Assembly (NCBI GenBank): GCA_965279735.1
Contig: OZ257260.1
Span: 3,162,001-3,226,000, forward strand
Direction: 5' to 3'
Origin: CAIUGU01 sp965279735
GTDB taxonomy: Bacteria; Pseudomonadota; Gammaproteobacteria; Steroidobacterales; Steroidobacteraceae
Length of the DNA stretch: 64,000 nucleotides
This document shows positions 63,155-64,000 of this stretch, one piece after another. The notes under the pieces were generated by a model that saw nothing but the letters and a program-made list of their open reading frames with translations, had not been told where the DNA came from and ran no database searches. Every line of letters begins with the position of its first letter. Position 1 is the first letter of the stretch. The position numbers and the translations under genes are program-made.

Positions 63155-63769
63155 TCAGCAGATACAGGATTCCCGCACTTCCTCTTCATCCAGGCTGCGA
63201 TAGAGGCGCAGGAACTCTTCGCTGGCTTTATGCATATTAGCCTGCCAGTCGGTTCCGGCTGCAATGTCCGCGCCGTCGCTTACGAACTTGGCGCACGCGA
63301 AATGCGCGTGATGGGTCCAGCACACCTTGGCCAGGGCGTAGGCTTCCATGTCCACCACGTCGCAGGAGTGTTCCCTGCCAGCGGTTTCAAAGGAATCGCC
63401 CGTTCCGCAGATGCCTTCGGGCAGCCCTGCAAAAACATGGGGAAATTCGAGGGCAGGCGGAATGTCCTCAAACGGCGTGGTGCCCTGCGGAAAACCGAGC
63501 CCGCGCACGTCCATGTCCCGCTGCCTGAAACCGGTGCATGCCAGCAGCTCGCCCGTCTTGAAACGGCGGCTGCCCGCAGAGCCGAAGTTGATCACGAGCG
63601 GGAGACCTACCCCGGCGTGGCGATAAGCGGCCAGACGTTTCGCCAGGGTCATGGCCGCGTTGACCTTGCCGACGCCTGAATAGACGACCGGAATGCCCGC
63701 TTTTTCGAATGTGCCCTGACCTTCCACGGCTAGCGCCATGATGATGAGCCTCCGCGGAAGCTCAGCCAT
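63155..63769 (-). CDS. Nucleosidase of the MTA/SAH nucleosidase (phosphorylase) family
   Basis: 204 residues. Features of the PNP/UDP family: VVYSGVGKVNAAMTLAKRL, LVINFGSAGS, and the substrate-binding stretch SCDVVDMEAYALAKVCW (Met-Glu ribose contact), followed by FVSDGAD with the catalytic Asp. The short length and the DMEAYA and SDGAD motifs fit 5'-methylthioadenosine/S-adenosylhomocysteine nucleosidases. Its ATG overlaps the apt stop by 8 bp. The pairing with apt suggests recycling of adenine released from MTA or SAH. Confidence 0.85.
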   Translation of the reverse strand: MAELPRRLIIMALAVEGQGTFEKAGIPVVYSGVGKVNAAMTLAKRLAAYRHAGVGLPLVINFGSAGSRRFKTGELLACTGFRQRDMDVRGLGFPQGTTPFEDIPPALEFPHVFAGLPEGICGTGDSFETAGREHSCDVVDMEAYALAKVCWTHHAHFACAKFVSDGADIAAGTDWQANMHKASEEFLRLYRSLDEEEVRESCIC

Positions 63770-64000
63770 AATTGATTACTGTGCGCAACACCGTGCTCTT
63801 CCAGTGAAATTCAGGGACCAGTTTGAGATCGATCAGGGCCGCGAGGCCCTCCACTTGGAAGCCTGCGCGCTCACATAGTTCCGTGGCGCCTTCAAGAGTT
63901 CCGCCGGTAGCGAGGACGTCGTCCACGATCAGCAGACGCCCCTGGCCGGTCTGCATTTCGAGCGCCCCTGACCCGTATTCCAGGGCATAGGCGATATCGA
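63762..64000 (-). CDS. apt: Adenine phosphoribosyltransferase, 3' part (cut by window edge)
   Basis: Only the C-terminal 79 residues are present. DIAYALEYGSGALEMQ followed by the PRPP-binding signature LLIVDDVLATGGTLEGA identifies a type I adenine phosphoribosyltransferase, which turns adenine and PRPP into AMP. The gene overlaps the nucleosidase start by 8 bp. The N-terminus is beyond position 64000. Confidence 0.92.
   Translation of the reverse strand, partial: DIAYALEYGSGALEMQTGQGRLLIVDDVLATGGTLEGATELCERAGFQVEGLAALIDLKLVPEFHWKSTVLRTVINYG

Overview
The window reads as a 64 kb chromosomal segment of a GC-rich gammaproteobacterium, most likely near Xanthomonadales/Nevskiales/Steroidobacteraceae. 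The lineage is inferred from gene content: an acylornithine-type transcarbamylase in the arginine cluster, an engB / cytochrome c4 / dsbA block, lptM, many c-di-GMP proteins, and TonB-dependent uptake. There is no rRNA, phage, integrase or transposase gene and I recognised no tRNA, so this is mostly ordinary chromosome with a few accessory islands.

Layout. 1-5000: the 5' part of an HlyD-type efflux adaptor, divergent from a small GntR regulator over a repeat-rich operator; a secreted SH3-like protein; an HD-domain phosphohydrolase; an MgtC/DUF4010 membrane protein; a Nudix hydrolase. 5000-13300: an arginine operon, argR-argG-(P-loop protein)-argC-argD-argF'-argB-argH, behind a promoter carrying two ARG boxes. 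13300-22200: FAH hydrolase, lptM, polA, a beta-barrel protein, engB, cytochrome c4, a lipoprotein DsbA, a NYN/LOTUS protein and a membrane endonuclease/exonuclease/phosphatase protein.

22400-29200 is a cyclic-di-GMP module on the minus strand. Two paralogous exported proteins built of Ig-like repeats and a C-terminal FN3 domain lie downstream of three GEMM-I (c-di-GMP-I) riboswitch aptamers. Next to them is an HD-GYP phosphodiesterase with a degenerate receiver domain. The aptamers differ at positions known to matter for ligand recognition. A second c-di-GMP enzyme (PAS-PAS-GGDEF-EAL) lies at 46981-49215.

29500-45200: a TonB protein with a receiver-like cytoplasmic domain, a cardiolipin-synthase-like phospholipase D, a MATE transporter, RluF, and a glycogen-turnover operon (glgP-glgB-glgX-malQ) with a lipoprotein gene just upstream. 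45300-54800: short-form 6-phosphogluconate dehydrogenase, a Sui1/YciH factor, the GGDEF-EAL protein, a 3-methyladenine glycosylase, a BrnT/BrnA toxin-antitoxin pair with a clear operator, and a YgiQ radical-SAM protein carrying an in-frame insertion of palindromic repeats. After ygiQ come a long perfect inverted repeat, a methyltransferase, a MAPEG protein and a DUF6152 protein. 54800-64000: a TonB receptor with a PepSY membrane protein, a three-gene operon for an apparently Tat-exported ThDP enzyme, a c-type cytochrome and a periplasmic binding protein, then apt, a nucleosidase, a cupin and transaldolase.

The most promising leads are the diverged riboswitch trio with its adhesin-like targets, the arginine operon (a transcarbamylase with Ala where acetylornithine enzymes have Glu, plus an uncharacterised P-loop protein), and the exported ThDP enzyme/cytochrome operon. 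Family and motif calls were made by eye from translations; no database search was run.
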